NCBI RefSeq assembly: GCF_014860165.1
Contig: NZ_JACZKG010000072.1
Location: 124,001 to 188,000 of the forward strand
Source of the DNA: Devosia sp.
Lineage (GTDB): Bacteria > Pseudomonadota > Alphaproteobacteria > Rhizobiales > Devosiaceae
DNA length: 64,000 bases
Direction of reading: 5' to 3'
Position 1 is the first letter of the stretch. Each line of letters opens with the position of its first letter. This document shows positions 43,994 to 52,525 of this stretch, one piece after another. The translations under genes were made by a program, and so were the position numbers. The notes below the pieces were generated by a model. It saw nothing but the letters and a program-made list of their open reading frames with translations, searched no databases and was not told the DNA's origin.

Positions 43994-44257
43994 TCAGTCT
44001 TCCGGCGGCGCTGCCACCATGCCCAGTGCCGCCATATACAGCTCCAGGATCGCCTCCTGTTCGGCCCGCTCATTGGCGTCCTGCTTGCGGATGGCCACGA
44101 TCTTGCGCAGGATCTTGGTATCAAAGCCATTGCCCTTGGCCTCGGCATAGATTTCCTTGATGTCGGCTGATATCGCCGCCTTTTCTTCTTCCATGCGCTC
44201 GATACGCTCGATGAACGCCCTGAGCTGATCCTGGGCAACGCTGTCTTCGACGGCCAT
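43994..44257 (-). CDS. gapR: GapR family nucleoid-associated protein (DUF2312)
   Basis: An 87-residue protein from the ATG at 44257 with AAGGAAG upstream; the longer track start is not used. The coiled-coil segment [50 protein letters not shown] matches DUF2312, almost restricted to Alphaproteobacteria. GapR binds overtwisted AT-rich DNA ahead of replication and transcription and stimulates topoisomerases. It is one of the best taxonomic markers in the window. Confidence 0.93.
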   Translation of the reverse strand: MAVEDSVAQDQLRAFIERIERMEEEKAAISADIKEIYAEAKGNGFDTKILRKIVAIRKQDANERAEQEAILELYMAALGMVAAPPED

Positions 44258-44430
44258 GGCACTTCCTTTGAGTTTGCTGGCCCCGTTCAATCGCACCCGG
44301 ACCGATGGTTCAACCCCTTTGTCCGCCAATCCACATGGCTGCGACCACGCATGGCCGCAATTCCGTCAAATCGCCCCTTTTGCCATTGACCAATGCCTTA
44401 CCATGGGCTCAAAGAAGGCACGTTTTTCCG

Positions 44431-45000
44431 ATGTTTGCTGGCACCACATTGCATATCCCCCGTCTCGGCATGACCCTGATCGGCGCGATGCTCGCAAGCC
44501 TCGCCTTTTTCGCCACGCCCGCCCGTGCCGACCTGCGCGTCTGCAACGAGAGCAGCAATCTGGTGTCGGTCGCCCTGGGCTATCGTGCCGAGCGCGGCTG
44601 GATGAGCGAAGGCTGGTGGCAGACCCCGCCCGGCGATTGCCGCGTGCTCTACCAGGGCGACCTCGAGCGGCGCTTCTACTATCTCTTCGCGGTCGACGAT
44701 ATCGGCGGCGGCGCCTGGGACGGTTCGGTCTTCATGTGCACGCGTGACGAAACCTTCACAATATTCGGGGTTGAGGATTGCCTCGCCCGCGGTTATGAGC
44801 GCACCGGTTTCTTTGAAATCGATACTCAAAACCGCACCGACTGGACCTTGCAGCTCACCGAGAGTGCCGATGGCCCGGCCGTCGTGGGCCCGGACGGTAG
44901 CGAAGACCTCGAAGATCCCACATTCCTTGTCGATCCCAACGACGTCACCACAGACGCTCCGCAGGACGACATAACGACGCAAGAAACGGACACGCAATGA
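44431..45000 (+). CDS. DUF1036 secreted protein
   Basis: About 189 residues. The track ORF starts at 44305, but the chosen ATG at 44431 (MFAGTTLHIPRLGMTLIGAML) or the next at 44470 gives a signal peptide ending ATPARA. The DUF1036 domain follows (DLRVCNESSNLVSVALGYRAERGW, about 32-55; LFAVDDIGGGAWDGSVFMCT). The C-terminal 45 residues are acidic and Asp/Thr-rich. The stop overlaps the pyruvate kinase start (ATGA). The adjacency to pyk is common in this order; function unknown. Confidence 0.82.
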   Translation: MFAGTTLHIPRLGMTLIGAMLASLAFFATPARADLRVCNESSNLVSVALGYRAERGWMSEGWWQTPPGDCRVLYQGDLERRFYYLFAVDDIGGGAWDGSVFMCTRDETFTIFGVEDCLARGYERTGFFEIDTQNRTDWTLQLTESADGPAVVGPDGSEDLEDPTFLVDPNDVTTDAPQDDITTQETDTQ

Positions 45001-46436
45001 GACGCATGAGACGCGCGAAGATCATCGCCACGCTCGGGCCCGCCAGCCACGAAGAAAAGATGATCGAGGAACTGGCCAAGGCCGGCGCGGACGTGTTCCG
45101 CATCAATATGAGCCATGCCAGCCACGATCTGCTCAAGCAGACCGTCGAGCGCATCCGCAATGTCGAGAAGCGCCTCAACCATCCGCTGGGCATCCTGGTC
45201 GATCTGCAGGGTCCCAAGCTGCGCGTCTGGAAGTTCGCCGACGGCGCCGTAAATCTGGTTGCCGGGCAGAAATTCACGCTCGACAGCACCAAGGACGACA
45301 ACGGCAATGCCGAGCGCGTCTACCTGCCCCACCCCGAAATCATCGAGAGCGTCTCGGTCGGCGATCGCCTGCTGCTCGACGACGGCAAGATCGCGCTCAA
45401 GGCCACCAAGGTGGGCAACGGCGCCATCGAGACCGAGGTCATCTATGGCGGCAAGCTTTCCGACAAGAAGGGCGTCAGCCTCCCCGATACGCTGCTGCCA
45501 ACAGGCGCGCTGACCGAGAAGGACCATGCCGATCTGCTGGCAGGCCTGGCCGTCGAAGCCGACTGGATTGCCCTCTCCTTCGTGCAGCGCCCCGAGGACA
45601 TCATCGATGTCCGCAAGATCGTGCAGGGCCGCGCCGGCGTCATGGCCAAGATCGAAAAGCCCCAGGCCATCGATCGCCTCGAGGAAATCATCAAGCTGTG
45701 CGACGCCATCATGGTGGCGCGCGGCGATCTGGGCGTCGAACTGCCGCTCGAAACCGTGCCGGGCCTGCAGAAGCGCATGATCCGCATGGCGCGCCGCTAT
45801 GGCAAGCCGGTGGTCGTCGCCACCCAGATGCTGGAATCGATGATCTCGGCCCCCGTCCCCACCCGCGCCGAAGTCTCGGACGTTTCGATCGCCGTGTTCG
45901 AAGGTGCCGACGCTATCATGCTCTCGGCTGAATCGGCCTCCGGCCAGTATCCGGTCGAGGCCGTCGCCACCATGAACAAGGTGGCCGTGGCCGTTGAGGG
46001 CGACGCCAATTATCGCGGTATCATCCGCGCTGCCCAGACCGAGCCGGAGGCCACCGCTGCCGACGCCATCTCGGCGGCGACGCGCCAGGTTGCCGAAACA
46101 CTCGACCTGGCCGCCATCGTCACCTACACCGCCTCGGGCTCCACCGGCATCCGCGCCGCCCGCGAGCGGCCATCCAAGCCCATCATCGTGCTCTCGCCCA
46201 ATATGCGCACCATCCGCCGCATGTCGGTGGTCTGGGGCGTCCACTGCGTGCAGACCGAGGATGCGGTGAGCCTGGAAGACATGGTCGACCGCGCCTGCGT
46301 CATCGCCTACCAGGAAGGCTTTGCCCGCCCCGGCGACCGCATCGCCATCACCGCCGGCATCCCGCTGGGCACGCCCGGCGCCACCAACATGCTGCGCATC
46401 GCCTTCGTCCGCCAGGACGGCGCCGGCTCCAGCTGA
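44997..46436 (+). CDS. pyk: Pyruvate kinase
   Basis: A 479-residue glycolytic enzyme making ATP and pyruvate from PEP. It starts with MRRMRRAKIIATLGPASHEEK, has VFRINMSHASHDL (about 34-46), VDLQGPKLRVW and the signature MAKIEKPQAIDRLEEI plus MVARGDLGVELPLE, with the C-terminal allosteric domain from about 350. The start overlaps the DUF1036 stop. A clear terminator follows. Length is normal. Confidence 0.97.
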   Translation: MRRMRRAKIIATLGPASHEEKMIEELAKAGADVFRINMSHASHDLLKQTVERIRNVEKRLNHPLGILVDLQGPKLRVWKFADGAVNLVAGQKFTLDSTKDDNGNAERVYLPHPEIIESVSVGDRLLLDDGKIALKATKVGNGAIETEVIYGGKLSDKKGVSLPDTLLPTGALTEKDHADLLAGLAVEADWIALSFVQRPEDIIDVRKIVQGRAGVMAKIEKPQAIDRLEEIIKLCDAIMVARGDLGVELPLETVPGLQKRMIRMARRYGKPVVVATQMLESMISAPVPTRAEVSDVSIAVFEGADAIMLSAESASGQYPVEAVATMNKVAVAVEGDANYRGIIRAAQTEPEATAADAISAATRQVAETLDLAAIVTYTASGSTGIRAARERPSKPIIVLSPNMRTIRRMSVVWGVHCVQTEDAVSLEDMVDRACVIAYQEGFARPGDRIAITAGIPLGTPGATNMLRIAFVRQDGAGSS

Positions 46437-46460
46437 GCCGGAACGCGACGCAAACCCAGA

Positions 46461-46482
46461 AAGGCCCGCGCAAGCGGGCCTT
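46461..46482 (+). terminator. Rho-independent terminator after pyk
   Basis: AAGGCCCGC-GCAA-GCGGGCCTT with a T-run (TTTT) directly after; begins 25 bases past the pyk stop. Nearly ideal hairpin. Confidence 0.85.
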
Positions 46483-46529
46483 TTGCATTTCGCGATCTTC
46501 CTGTCATGGTGCCGACAGGAGGAGAGGGC

Positions 46530-47594
46530 ATGCAGGGCATCGACCTATCGCGCGGCTTCTATGCCGACATCGTGCGGCCCTGGCTGAACGAGGCTGCACC
46601 CGGCCTCCGCCATTCCGCGGCCCTGATGGGCTATGGCTCGGAACTGCTTGGCTTTGACGATGAGACCTCTAGGGACCACAATTGGGGACCTCGCGTCCAT
46701 ATCTTCGTAGCCCCGGAAGTGTTCGCCGAGCACGCGCGACGCCTGGTCGACGACTTTTCCAGGGTCGCGCCAAGCAACTATCTTGGGGAACCCATCGGCT
46801 GGCGCAGCCGGCCTCACCCACCGGCCAATGGCCCTCAATCGGCGGGTGCGCTTGGGGACGGGTTGGAGGTCCATACGATCGAGGCGCTGTTGGAGGGCCA
46901 TTTCGCCATTGGGTCGACCGAGAACCTCACCCCGGCGCAATGGCTTGGCTTCGCCGAACAGAAGCTCCTCGCCTTCACCTCGGGAGCTGCGTTTCACGAT
47001 GACGATAACCGCCTTGGCGAGGTCCGCGCGCGCCTGGGCTACTTTCCCGATGACGTGTGGTTCTACAAGATTGCCTGTCAGTGGCGCCGCATCGCCGAGG
47101 AGCAGGCCTTTGTCGGCCGCGCCGGTCAGGTCGGGGACGACCTCGGCTCGCGGGTCATTGCCGCGCGGCTGGCCCGGGACGTGATGCGGATGGGCTTCCT
47201 GCTCGAGCGACGCTACGCCCCCTATTCGAAATGGCTCGGCAGCGGCTTTGCCCGCCTCCCCATCGCCCAGCCCCTCCTTCCACACCTGCAGCAGGCCTTG
47301 CTTGCAGGCCATTGGCCGGAGCGACAGGATGCCCTCGCCGCGGCCTATCTCGAGCTGGCGCGCTGGCAAAATGCCATTGGCGTCGCCGCCTTTGAACCCG
47401 TCCTGGGTCCCTACCACGAACGGCCATTTACAACGATCAACGCCGATGACGCCGTGGCGGCGGCACATGCTGCCATCGAGGACGTCTGGATCGGCCAGTT
47501 GCCAATCATCGGCGCCCTCGATCAGGTCAGCGACCTCACACCACTGCTCGAAGACCCCCGCCGGTCCCAAAGCCTGATGGCCGCCATCACCTGA
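46530..47594 (+). CDS. DUF4037 nucleotidyltransferase-like protein
   Basis: About 354 residues from the ATG at 46530, which has AGGAGG 9 bases ahead; the track start at 46506 is less likely. LMGYGSELLGFDDETSRDHNWGPRVHIFV (about 29-57) is the DUF4037-type nucleotidyltransferase-like motif with G-S...D-x-D spacing. The rest is helical (YFPDDVWFYKIACQWRRIAEEQAF near 170-193). Members are widespread but of unknown target. A separate transcript follows the pyk terminator. Confidence 0.75.
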   Translation: MQGIDLSRGFYADIVRPWLNEAAPGLRHSAALMGYGSELLGFDDETSRDHNWGPRVHIFVAPEVFAEHARRLVDDFSRVAPSNYLGEPIGWRSRPHPPANGPQSAGALGDGLEVHTIEALLEGHFAIGSTENLTPAQWLGFAEQKLLAFTSGAAFHDDDNRLGEVRARLGYFPDDVWFYKIACQWRRIAEEQAFVGRAGQVGDDLGSRVIAARLARDVMRMGFLLERRYAPYSKWLGSGFARLPIAQPLLPHLQQALLAGHWPERQDALAAAYLELARWQNAIGVAAFEPVLGPYHERPFTTINADDAVAAAHAAIEDVWIGQLPIIGALDQVSDLTPLLEDPRRSQSLMAAIT

Positions 47595-47603
47595 CGGCCA
47601 GGC

Positions 47604-48002
47604 CTATCGTTCCATCAGCGTCTTGAGCACCAGTAGGTCCGACATCATCCATTCCTCTTCCGACGCGAACATTTCGTCCGACACCAGCGGCTGTTGTACC
47701 GATGTATGGGTCAGCACGGTGCCCGCTCCGTTGCGGATGACCCGGACAAAGGCGGCGTGGATCACCTGCGGACCCACCTGCATGCGATAGTCCAGCACGA
47801 AGAACGGATTGGGTGCCGTGAAGTGGACCAGCACCTTGCCGCGGGGGCCGTCATAGGCCCAGCTATGGGGGCCTGCCGCTGGTTCAGGGCGTCCGTTCTG
47901 CACCAGGGTCCAGCCCGCCAGATTGGCCGGGTCGGCCAGGAATTTATAGACATCATCGGGCGGACGGGCGATCTCGACCGTTAGCGTTCGGGCCTTGAGC
48001 AA
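47604..48002 (-). CDS. SRPBCC-fold (START-like) protein 1
   Basis: About 132 residues. The track start is a GTG; a TTG at 48002 is preferred because a GAGAGG site lies 7 bases upstream and the protein then aligns from residue 1 with the adjacent paralogue (LKARTLTVEIARPPDDVYKFLADPANLAGW versus RRSHTISVSINHPYEATYRYLAEPRNYGEW). The fold is a ligand-binding helix-grip. It is probably the second gene of a duplicated pair; ligand unknown. Confidence 0.7.
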   Translation of the reverse strand: MLKARTLTVEIARPPDDVYKFLADPANLAGWTLVQNGRPEPAAGPHSWAYDGPRGKVLVHFTAPNPFFVLDYRMQVGPQVIHAAFVRVIRNGAGTVLTHTSVQQPLVSDEMFASEEEWMMSDLLVLKTLMER

Positions 48003-48087
48003 CCGTGTACCTCTCACTCAGCGGCCGGCACACTTGCGCAATTAACGTGCATTATCAAGCGCTTCCGCAGTTCCGAGCCTGATATGG

Positions 48088-48495
48088 CTAACGGCGCCGC
48101 GACTCCAGCAACGCCTTGAGGGCCAGAAAATCTGTGGTGATCCATTCGATGGCCGACGCAAATGCTTCATCATCCATGCCCGGCCGCTGGAAGAAGGTGA
48201 AGGACAGTTCGGTCCCCTCCTGGTTGGGCATGACGCGCATGGGCGTCCAGAGCAGCTCATCGCCCGGCACGAACATGGCATGGTCGAGCACCCCGAAGGG
48301 ATTCAGCGGCGTGAAGCGGAAGTGCCGCATGCCGCCGACATTGGTCATGCCCTCCCAGTCGCCATTCTCAAGCGGGCGGTAGCTATGCCTGTCCACCGCC
48401 GCCCATTCGCCATAATTCCGCGGCTCGGCCAGATAGCGGTAGGTCGCCTCATAGGGGTGGTTGATCGAAACCGAAATCGTATGCGAGCGCCGCAT
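48088..48495 (-). CDS. SRPBCC-fold (START-like) protein 2
   Basis: A 135-residue paralogue of the preceding gene, from an ATG with a GGGGAGG site. The same pattern of N-terminal beta hairpin, helix EATYRYLAEPRNYGEWAAV and long C-terminal helix (FASAIEWITTDFLALKALLESR) is visible. The two genes lie 85 bases apart in the same direction, a tandem duplication. No catalytic motif is evident, so binding or transport of a hydrophobic ligand is only a possibility. Confidence 0.75.
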   Translation of the reverse strand: MRRSHTISVSINHPYEATYRYLAEPRNYGEWAAVDRHSYRPLENGDWEGMTNVGGMRHFRFTPLNPFGVLDHAMFVPGDELLWTPMRVMPNQEGTELSFTFFQRPGMDDEAFASAIEWITTDFLALKALLESRRR

Positions 48496-48532
48496 CGGTC
48501 CTCCCCGGCAACGCCTGACGGTAGAAAAACAA

Positions 48533-48552
48533 AAGCCCGCTTTCGCGGGCTT
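48533..48552 (-). terminator. Rho-independent terminator after rpmJ
   Basis: On the minus strand AAGCCCGC-GAAA-GCGGGCTT is followed by TTGTTTTTC. It lies 28 bases past the rpmJ stop and also isolates the SRPBCC genes downstream. Confidence 0.85.
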
Positions 48553-48580
48553 CAGTCAACAGCGCAGACATACGTCGCGT

Positions 48581-48706
48581 TCAGCCCTGGCGGGCCTTGT
48601 AGCGCTTGTCCACCTTGTTGATGATGTAAACCCGGCCGCGACGGCGGACGAGCTTGTTCGCGCGGTGGCGAGTCATCAGCGCCTTCAGCGAGTTACGGAC
48701 TTTCAT
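48581..48706 (-). CDS. rpmJ: 50S ribosomal protein L36 (bL36), zinc-free form
   Basis: A 41-residue gene missing from the ORF track because of its length. It reads [20 protein letters not shown] and continues [26 protein letters not shown] lies about 7 bases before the ATG. It is very basic and lacks the zinc-binding cysteines of classic L36, like YkgO-type paralogues usual in Alphaproteobacteria. A strong terminator follows. Confidence 0.95.
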   Translation of the reverse strand: MKVRNSLKALMTRHRANKLVRRRGRVYIINKVDKRYKARQG

Positions 48707-48885
48707 CGGTCATTCCTCAACGTCAAATAAAAGAGGCGCCAAGGCGCCCGGAAACTTGGGGGCATACATAGGGAAATTGCCCCAGCCTGTCAACGCAGCA
48801 AAACCAGGCTTTTTGCCCCGGCGCCGCGCTTTCCCACACCGGCCTTGCCCGCCCTCCATTAACCCCTCATACGCAAAGCCGGGCT

Positions 48886-49431
48886 ATGCTGAAAGGCCCG
48901 AAACAGTCACCCAGCGATATCGTCATGGCCATCGAGGAAATTACCAAGCGCGGCGTTCTGGTCGCCGACTCCTCTGCCCATATGGCATCCCTGGTTGCAG
49001 TCATGCTGCGCAGCCTGGGCCGCAAGGATATCCGCGAAGCCTATGATGCCAGCAAGGCGATGATCGAGCTGAAACGCCGCGCCTTCGACATCGTCATCAT
49101 CGATGATGCCCTGGACGGCATGGACGGCGTCGCCTTTACGCGCAGGCTCCGTGCCATGACCGATTGCCAGAACCGCCTGGTCCCCGTCATCATGATGAGC
49201 GCGGCCCCCGACGCCAAGCGCATTGCCGAGGCGCGCGATGCCGGCGTCACCGAATTCCTGCGCAAACCCTTTGCCGCCAACCACCTGCAATCGCGGCTGG
49301 CCAATATCGAGGCCAATCCGCGCGGCTTCATCGAAGCGGCCGAATACAAGGGACCCGACCGCCGCCGCAAGGTGGTCGATGTCGGCGGCAAGGACCGTCG
49401 CGAAGGCGAGAAGGTTCCAAAGGCCGGGTAG
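48886..49431 (+). CDS. Stand-alone receiver-domain protein
   Basis: A 181-residue CheY-like protein. The REC domain, about 22-140, has the acidic pocket in VLVADSSAH (D28), the phosphoacceptor Asp in DIVIIDDALDGMDG (D68-69 region), the Ser of VIMMSAAPDA and the Lys of FLRKPFAANH, so it is probably phosphorylated. The last 40 residues (YKGPDRRRKVVDVGGKDRREG) are basic and contain the PDRRR-type tail typical of alphaproteobacterial receivers. The start may instead be the ATG at 48925. No kinase is adjacent. Confidence 0.82.
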   Translation: MLKGPKQSPSDIVMAIEEITKRGVLVADSSAHMASLVAVMLRSLGRKDIREAYDASKAMIELKRRAFDIVIIDDALDGMDGVAFTRRLRAMTDCQNRLVPVIMMSAAPDAKRIAEARDAGVTEFLRKPFAANHLQSRLANIEANPRGFIEAAEYKGPDRRRKVVDVGGKDRREGEKVPKAG

Positions 49432-49478
49432 TGCCGCTACCGCGCGGACCGCGCGCCGGGCGTCCCAACAAACGCGAT

Positions 49479-49564
49479 CGTCACCCTCGGGCCTGACCCG
49501 GGGGCTCTGTACTGACCGAACGTGCAGCAAGTGTAGGGCCCTCGGGTCAAGCCCGAGGGTGACG
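49479..49564. repeat. Large inverted repeat (dispersed palindromic element)
   Basis: Two 26-bp arms (49479-49504 and 49539-49564) of consensus GTCACCCTCGGG[C/T]TTGACCCG pair with two mismatches, and partial pairing continues into the loop. Each arm contains its own small palindrome. This looks like a REP/dispersed palindrome inserted between convergent genes. Confidence 0.6.
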
Positions 49565-49576
49565 TCCGGCGGGTGA

Positions 49577-49592
49577 CCGGCGCAAGCGCCGG
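49577..49592. terminator. Hairpin between receiver and oppF genes
   Basis: CCGGCGC-AA-GCGCCGG is a perfect 7-bp hairpin within GACCGGCGCAAGCGCCGGCCC, ending 8 bases from the ABC ATPase stop. No T-run; could be a bidirectional weak terminator or another repeat unit. Confidence 0.4.
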
Positions 49593-49600
49593 CCCCAAGG

Positions 49601-50620
49601 CTAGACCCCCAACACCGCCTCAACCGGCACTTCGATTTCGCGCCAGCGGTGGCAGGCCACCAGCCGCCCGTCTTCGATCCGCTCCAGCGGCGGCCGCGTC
49701 TCGGCGCAGAACGGCTTGGCGAACCGGCATCGCGTCCGGAACGTGCACCCCGATGGCGGGTTGATCGGCGACGGAATTTCGCCCTTGAGCGCGTCGATAT
49801 TGCGCTGTCGTGCCAGGCGCGGATCGGGGATCGGTACCGCCGTCAGCAGCGCCCGCGTATAGGGATGCTTGGGGTCTTCATAAATCTCGTCGCCCGTGGC
49901 CAGCTCGACGATGCGGCCCAGATAGAGCACCAGGATACGGTCCGACACGTGCCGCACCACGCTCAGGTTATGAGAGATGAAGATCAACGTCAGCCCGAAC
50001 TCGTCCTTGAGCTCGGCGAGCAGATTGAGGATCTGCGCCTGGATCGACACGTCTAGCGCCGAGACCGGCTCGTCGCAGACGATGAGCTTTGGTTCGGTGA
50101 TCAGCGCCCGGGCGATGCCGATACGCTGCGCCTGCCCGCCTGAGAACTCGTGCGGGTAGCGGTTGATCATCTCGGGCAGCAGCCCCACCGCCTCCATGGT
50201 CTTGAGCACGCGGGCGCGGCGCTCGTCCTTGTTCAGCTCCGGCCGCAGCGTGCGCAGCGGATCGGCGATGATTTCGCCCACCGTCATACGCGGGTTGAGC
50301 GAGGCCAGCGGGTCCTGGAAGATGATCTGCAGGTCCGCCCGGCGCTGGCGCATCTCCTCGGCCGGCAGCCGGGTCAGGTCCTGCCCCAGCCACAGCACCT
50401 GCCCCTCATCGGGCGCCAGCAGCTGCAGGATGCAGCGGCCCAGCGTGGACTTGCCGCAGCCGCTCTCGCCCACAATGCCCAGCGTCTCGCCCTGGCGAAT
50501 GGTGAAGTTGATATTCTCCAGCGCGGTCAGCGTCAGTCGCCGGCTGAACAGGCCGCCTGAAATCGAAAAGGTCTTCTTGAGATCCTTGATCTCGAGCAGG
50601 TTGATCGGGGTCTGGTCCAT
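49601..50620 (-). CDS. oppF: Oligopeptide ABC transporter ATP-binding protein (OppF-like)
   Basis: About 339 residues from the ATG at 50620 (the track adds one GTG codon). Walker A GESGCGKSTLGRC (about 54-66), signature FSGGQAQRIGIARALI and Walker B LIVCDEPVSALDV are intact, with the C-terminal CTFRTRCRFAKPFC cysteine motif. The start overlaps the upstream stop (TGATG). Last gene of the second opp operon. Confidence 0.93.
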   Translation of the reverse strand: MDQTPINLLEIKDLKKTFSISGGLFSRRLTLTALENINFTIRQGETLGIVGESGCGKSTLGRCILQLLAPDEGQVLWLGQDLTRLPAEEMRQRRADLQIIFQDPLASLNPRMTVGEIIADPLRTLRPELNKDERRARVLKTMEAVGLLPEMINRYPHEFSGGQAQRIGIARALITEPKLIVCDEPVSALDVSIQAQILNLLAELKDEFGLTLIFISHNLSVVRHVSDRILVLYLGRIVELATGDEIYEDPKHPYTRALLTAVPIPDPRLARQRNIDALKGEIPSPINPPSGCTFRTRCRFAKPFCAETRPPLERIEDGRLVACHRWREIEVPVEAVLGV

Positions 50621-51603
50621 CACGCGACCTTTCCATAGGCCATCGGGCCTTCATAATGGCAGGCCTTCTCGCGGCCATTGCCGGTATCGGCCAGCGGCGG
50701 CCGTTCGACCAGGCACCGATCGAAGGCAAAAGCGCAGCGCGGATTGAACGAGCAGCCCTTGGGCAGGTGTTCGAGGCTCGGCGGCAATCCCTGGATCGGG
50801 TCGAGCCGCTCGGCCCGCTTGGCGATATGCGGCGTCGAATGCAGTAGGCCCAGCGTATAGGGGTGGCGCGGATCGTAGAACAGGTCGTCGACACTGCCCT
50901 TCTCCACCGCCCTGCCGCCATACATCACCATCATGCGGTCGGCCACGCCGGCCACCACGCCCAGGTCATGGGTGATCAGCACCAGCGAAGTCCCGAAATC
51001 CTGGGTCAGCGTCTTGAACAGGTCGAGCATCTGCGCCTGCACGGTCACGTCGAGCGCCGTGGTCGGTTCGTCCGCGATCAGGATCTTGGGCTGGCACAGC
51101 AACGCCATGGCGATCATCACCCGCTGCCGCATGCCGCCGCTCAGCTCGTGCGGATAGGCATTGGCGCGTTTGACCGGTTCGGGAATGCCGACCCGCTCCA
51201 GCATCTCGATCGAGGTCATAACCGCCTTCTGCTGGTCGAAGCCGCGATGCTTGACCAGCACTTCGCTGAGCTGCGTCTTGACCTTGAGCGTGGGGTTGAG
51301 CGACGTCATCGGATCCTGGAAGATCATCGCGATATCCTTGCCGCGATGCGTATCCAGCTGGCTGGGTGCCATGCCGATGAGGTTGATATCCCCCATCATG
51401 GCCCTGCCGCCGGCCCGGCCGTTCTTGGCCAGCAGGCCCATGATCGCGAGGAAGGCCTGGCTCTTGCCCGAGCCGGATTCCCCGACCACGGCCAGCGTCT
51501 CGCCTTCCGACAGCGAAAAGCTCATGTCGCGCACCGCATGCACCTCACTCTGGTGCAGCTCGAACGTGACCGACATGTCTTCGACTTTGAGGACTTGTTT
51601 CAT
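50620..51603 (-). CDS. oppD: Oligopeptide ABC transporter ATP-binding protein (OppD-like)
   Basis: About 327 residues from the ATG at 51603 ([16 protein letters not shown]), which has AAGGA 9 bases upstream and lies just after the permease stop; the track adds 9 codons. Walker [14 protein letters not shown], signature [15 protein letters not shown], Walker [13 protein letters not shown] and the [14 protein letters not shown] cluster are visible. It pairs with OppF to energise the importer. Confidence 0.92.
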   Translation of the reverse strand: MKQVLKVEDMSVTFELHQSEVHAVRDMSFSLSEGETLAVVGESGSGKSQAFLAIMGLLAKNGRAGGRAMMGDINLIGMAPSQLDTHRGKDIAMIFQDPMTSLNPTLKVKTQLSEVLVKHRGFDQQKAVMTSIEMLERVGIPEPVKRANAYPHELSGGMRQRVMIAMALLCQPKILIADEPTTALDVTVQAQMLDLFKTLTQDFGTSLVLITHDLGVVAGVADRMMVMYGGRAVEKGSVDDLFYDPRHPYTLGLLHSTPHIAKRAERLDPIQGLPPSLEHLPKGCSFNPRCAFAFDRCLVERPPLADTGNGREKACHYEGPMAYGKVA

Positions 51604-51604
51604 C

Positions 51605-52525
51605 TCAGCGATCCTTGGGGTCGAGGGCATCGCGCAGGCCGTCGCCGATATAGGTGAGGCAGAGCAGCAGGCTCACCAGCACCACGGCCGGCCCGATCAG
51701 CATCCAGGGCAGCGTCTCGGCTACGGGCGCGCCGAACGAGATCAGCGTACCCAGCGATGTCTGTGGCTCCTGCACGCCCAGGCCCAGATAGGAGAGGAAG
51801 CTCTCCGTGAGGATGATCTCGGGCACCGTCAGGGTGGCGTAGATCACCACCGGGCCGGTGAGATTGGGCACGATATGGCGGAAGATGATGGTCCAGGGCT
51901 TGGCGCCACCGGCCTTGGCCGCCTCGACGAATTCCCGCTCCTTGATCGACATGGTCTGCCCGCGCACGATGCGCGCCATGGTCAGCCATTCCAGGCACCC
52001 GATGCCCACGAACAGCAGCACCGGATTGCGCCCGAAAATCACCACCAGGATGATCACGAACAGGATGTAGGGCAGCGCATACATGATATCGACGAAGCGC
52101 ATCATCACCGCATCGACCTTGCCGCCGAAATAGCCGGCAATGGCGCCGTAGCAGACCCCGATAAACACCGAGACCAGCGTCGCCACGCCCGCCACGATCA
52201 GGCTCATCTGCGTGCCTTGCATGATGCGGGCCAGCATGTCGCGACCATTCTGGTCGGTGCCGGCAAAATGCCCGGCCTCGAAATTGGGCGGCTTGCGAAT
52301 GCCGCTCCAGTCGATCTTGTCATAGGTCCAGGGCAGGAAATATGGGCCCACAAACGCGAACAGGATGATGAAGCCGACCACGAAGATCGACAGCACCGCC
52401 GCCTTGTTCCGCGCCAGCCGCCTGATGGCGTCCTGCGTCAGCGACCGGCCCTTGGGCGCGTCGAGGGTTTCGAGCTTGCGCGCATACTCGCTGAGAACAG
52501 CGTCCTTGCCAGTAATGCCGGCCAT
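51605..52525 (-). CDS. oppC: Oligopeptide ABC transporter permease (OppC-like)
   Basis: About 306 residues from the ATG at 52525; the track ORF extends upstream through the other permease. The first helix is AAVLSIFVVGFIILFAFVG and the family motif is HFAGTDQNGRDMLARIMQGTQMSL. The coupling loop is FVEAAKAGGAKPWTIIFRHIVPN. Start and upstream stop overlap (TGATG). Normal size, unlike the enlarged OppC of the first importer. Confidence 0.93.
   Translation of the reverse strand: MAGITGKDAVLSEYARKLETLDAPKGRSLTQDAIRRLARNKAAVLSIFVVGFIILFAFVGPYFLPWTYDKIDWSGIRKPPNFEAGHFAGTDQNGRDMLARIMQGTQMSLIVAGVATLVSVFIGVCYGAIAGYFGGKVDAVMMRFVDIMYALPYILFVIILVVIFGRNPVLLFVGIGCLEWLTMARIVRGQTMSIKEREFVEAAKAGGAKPWTIIFRHIVPNLTGPVVIYATLTVPEIILTESFLSYLGLGVQEPQTSLGTLISFGAPVAETLPWMLIGPAVVLVSLLLCLTYIGDGLRDALDPKDR

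Noticed and set aside
49479-49592. CRISPR array
   Set aside because: Repeats are inverted, not direct, and no regular spacers or cas genes are present; the same holds for 58878-58963.
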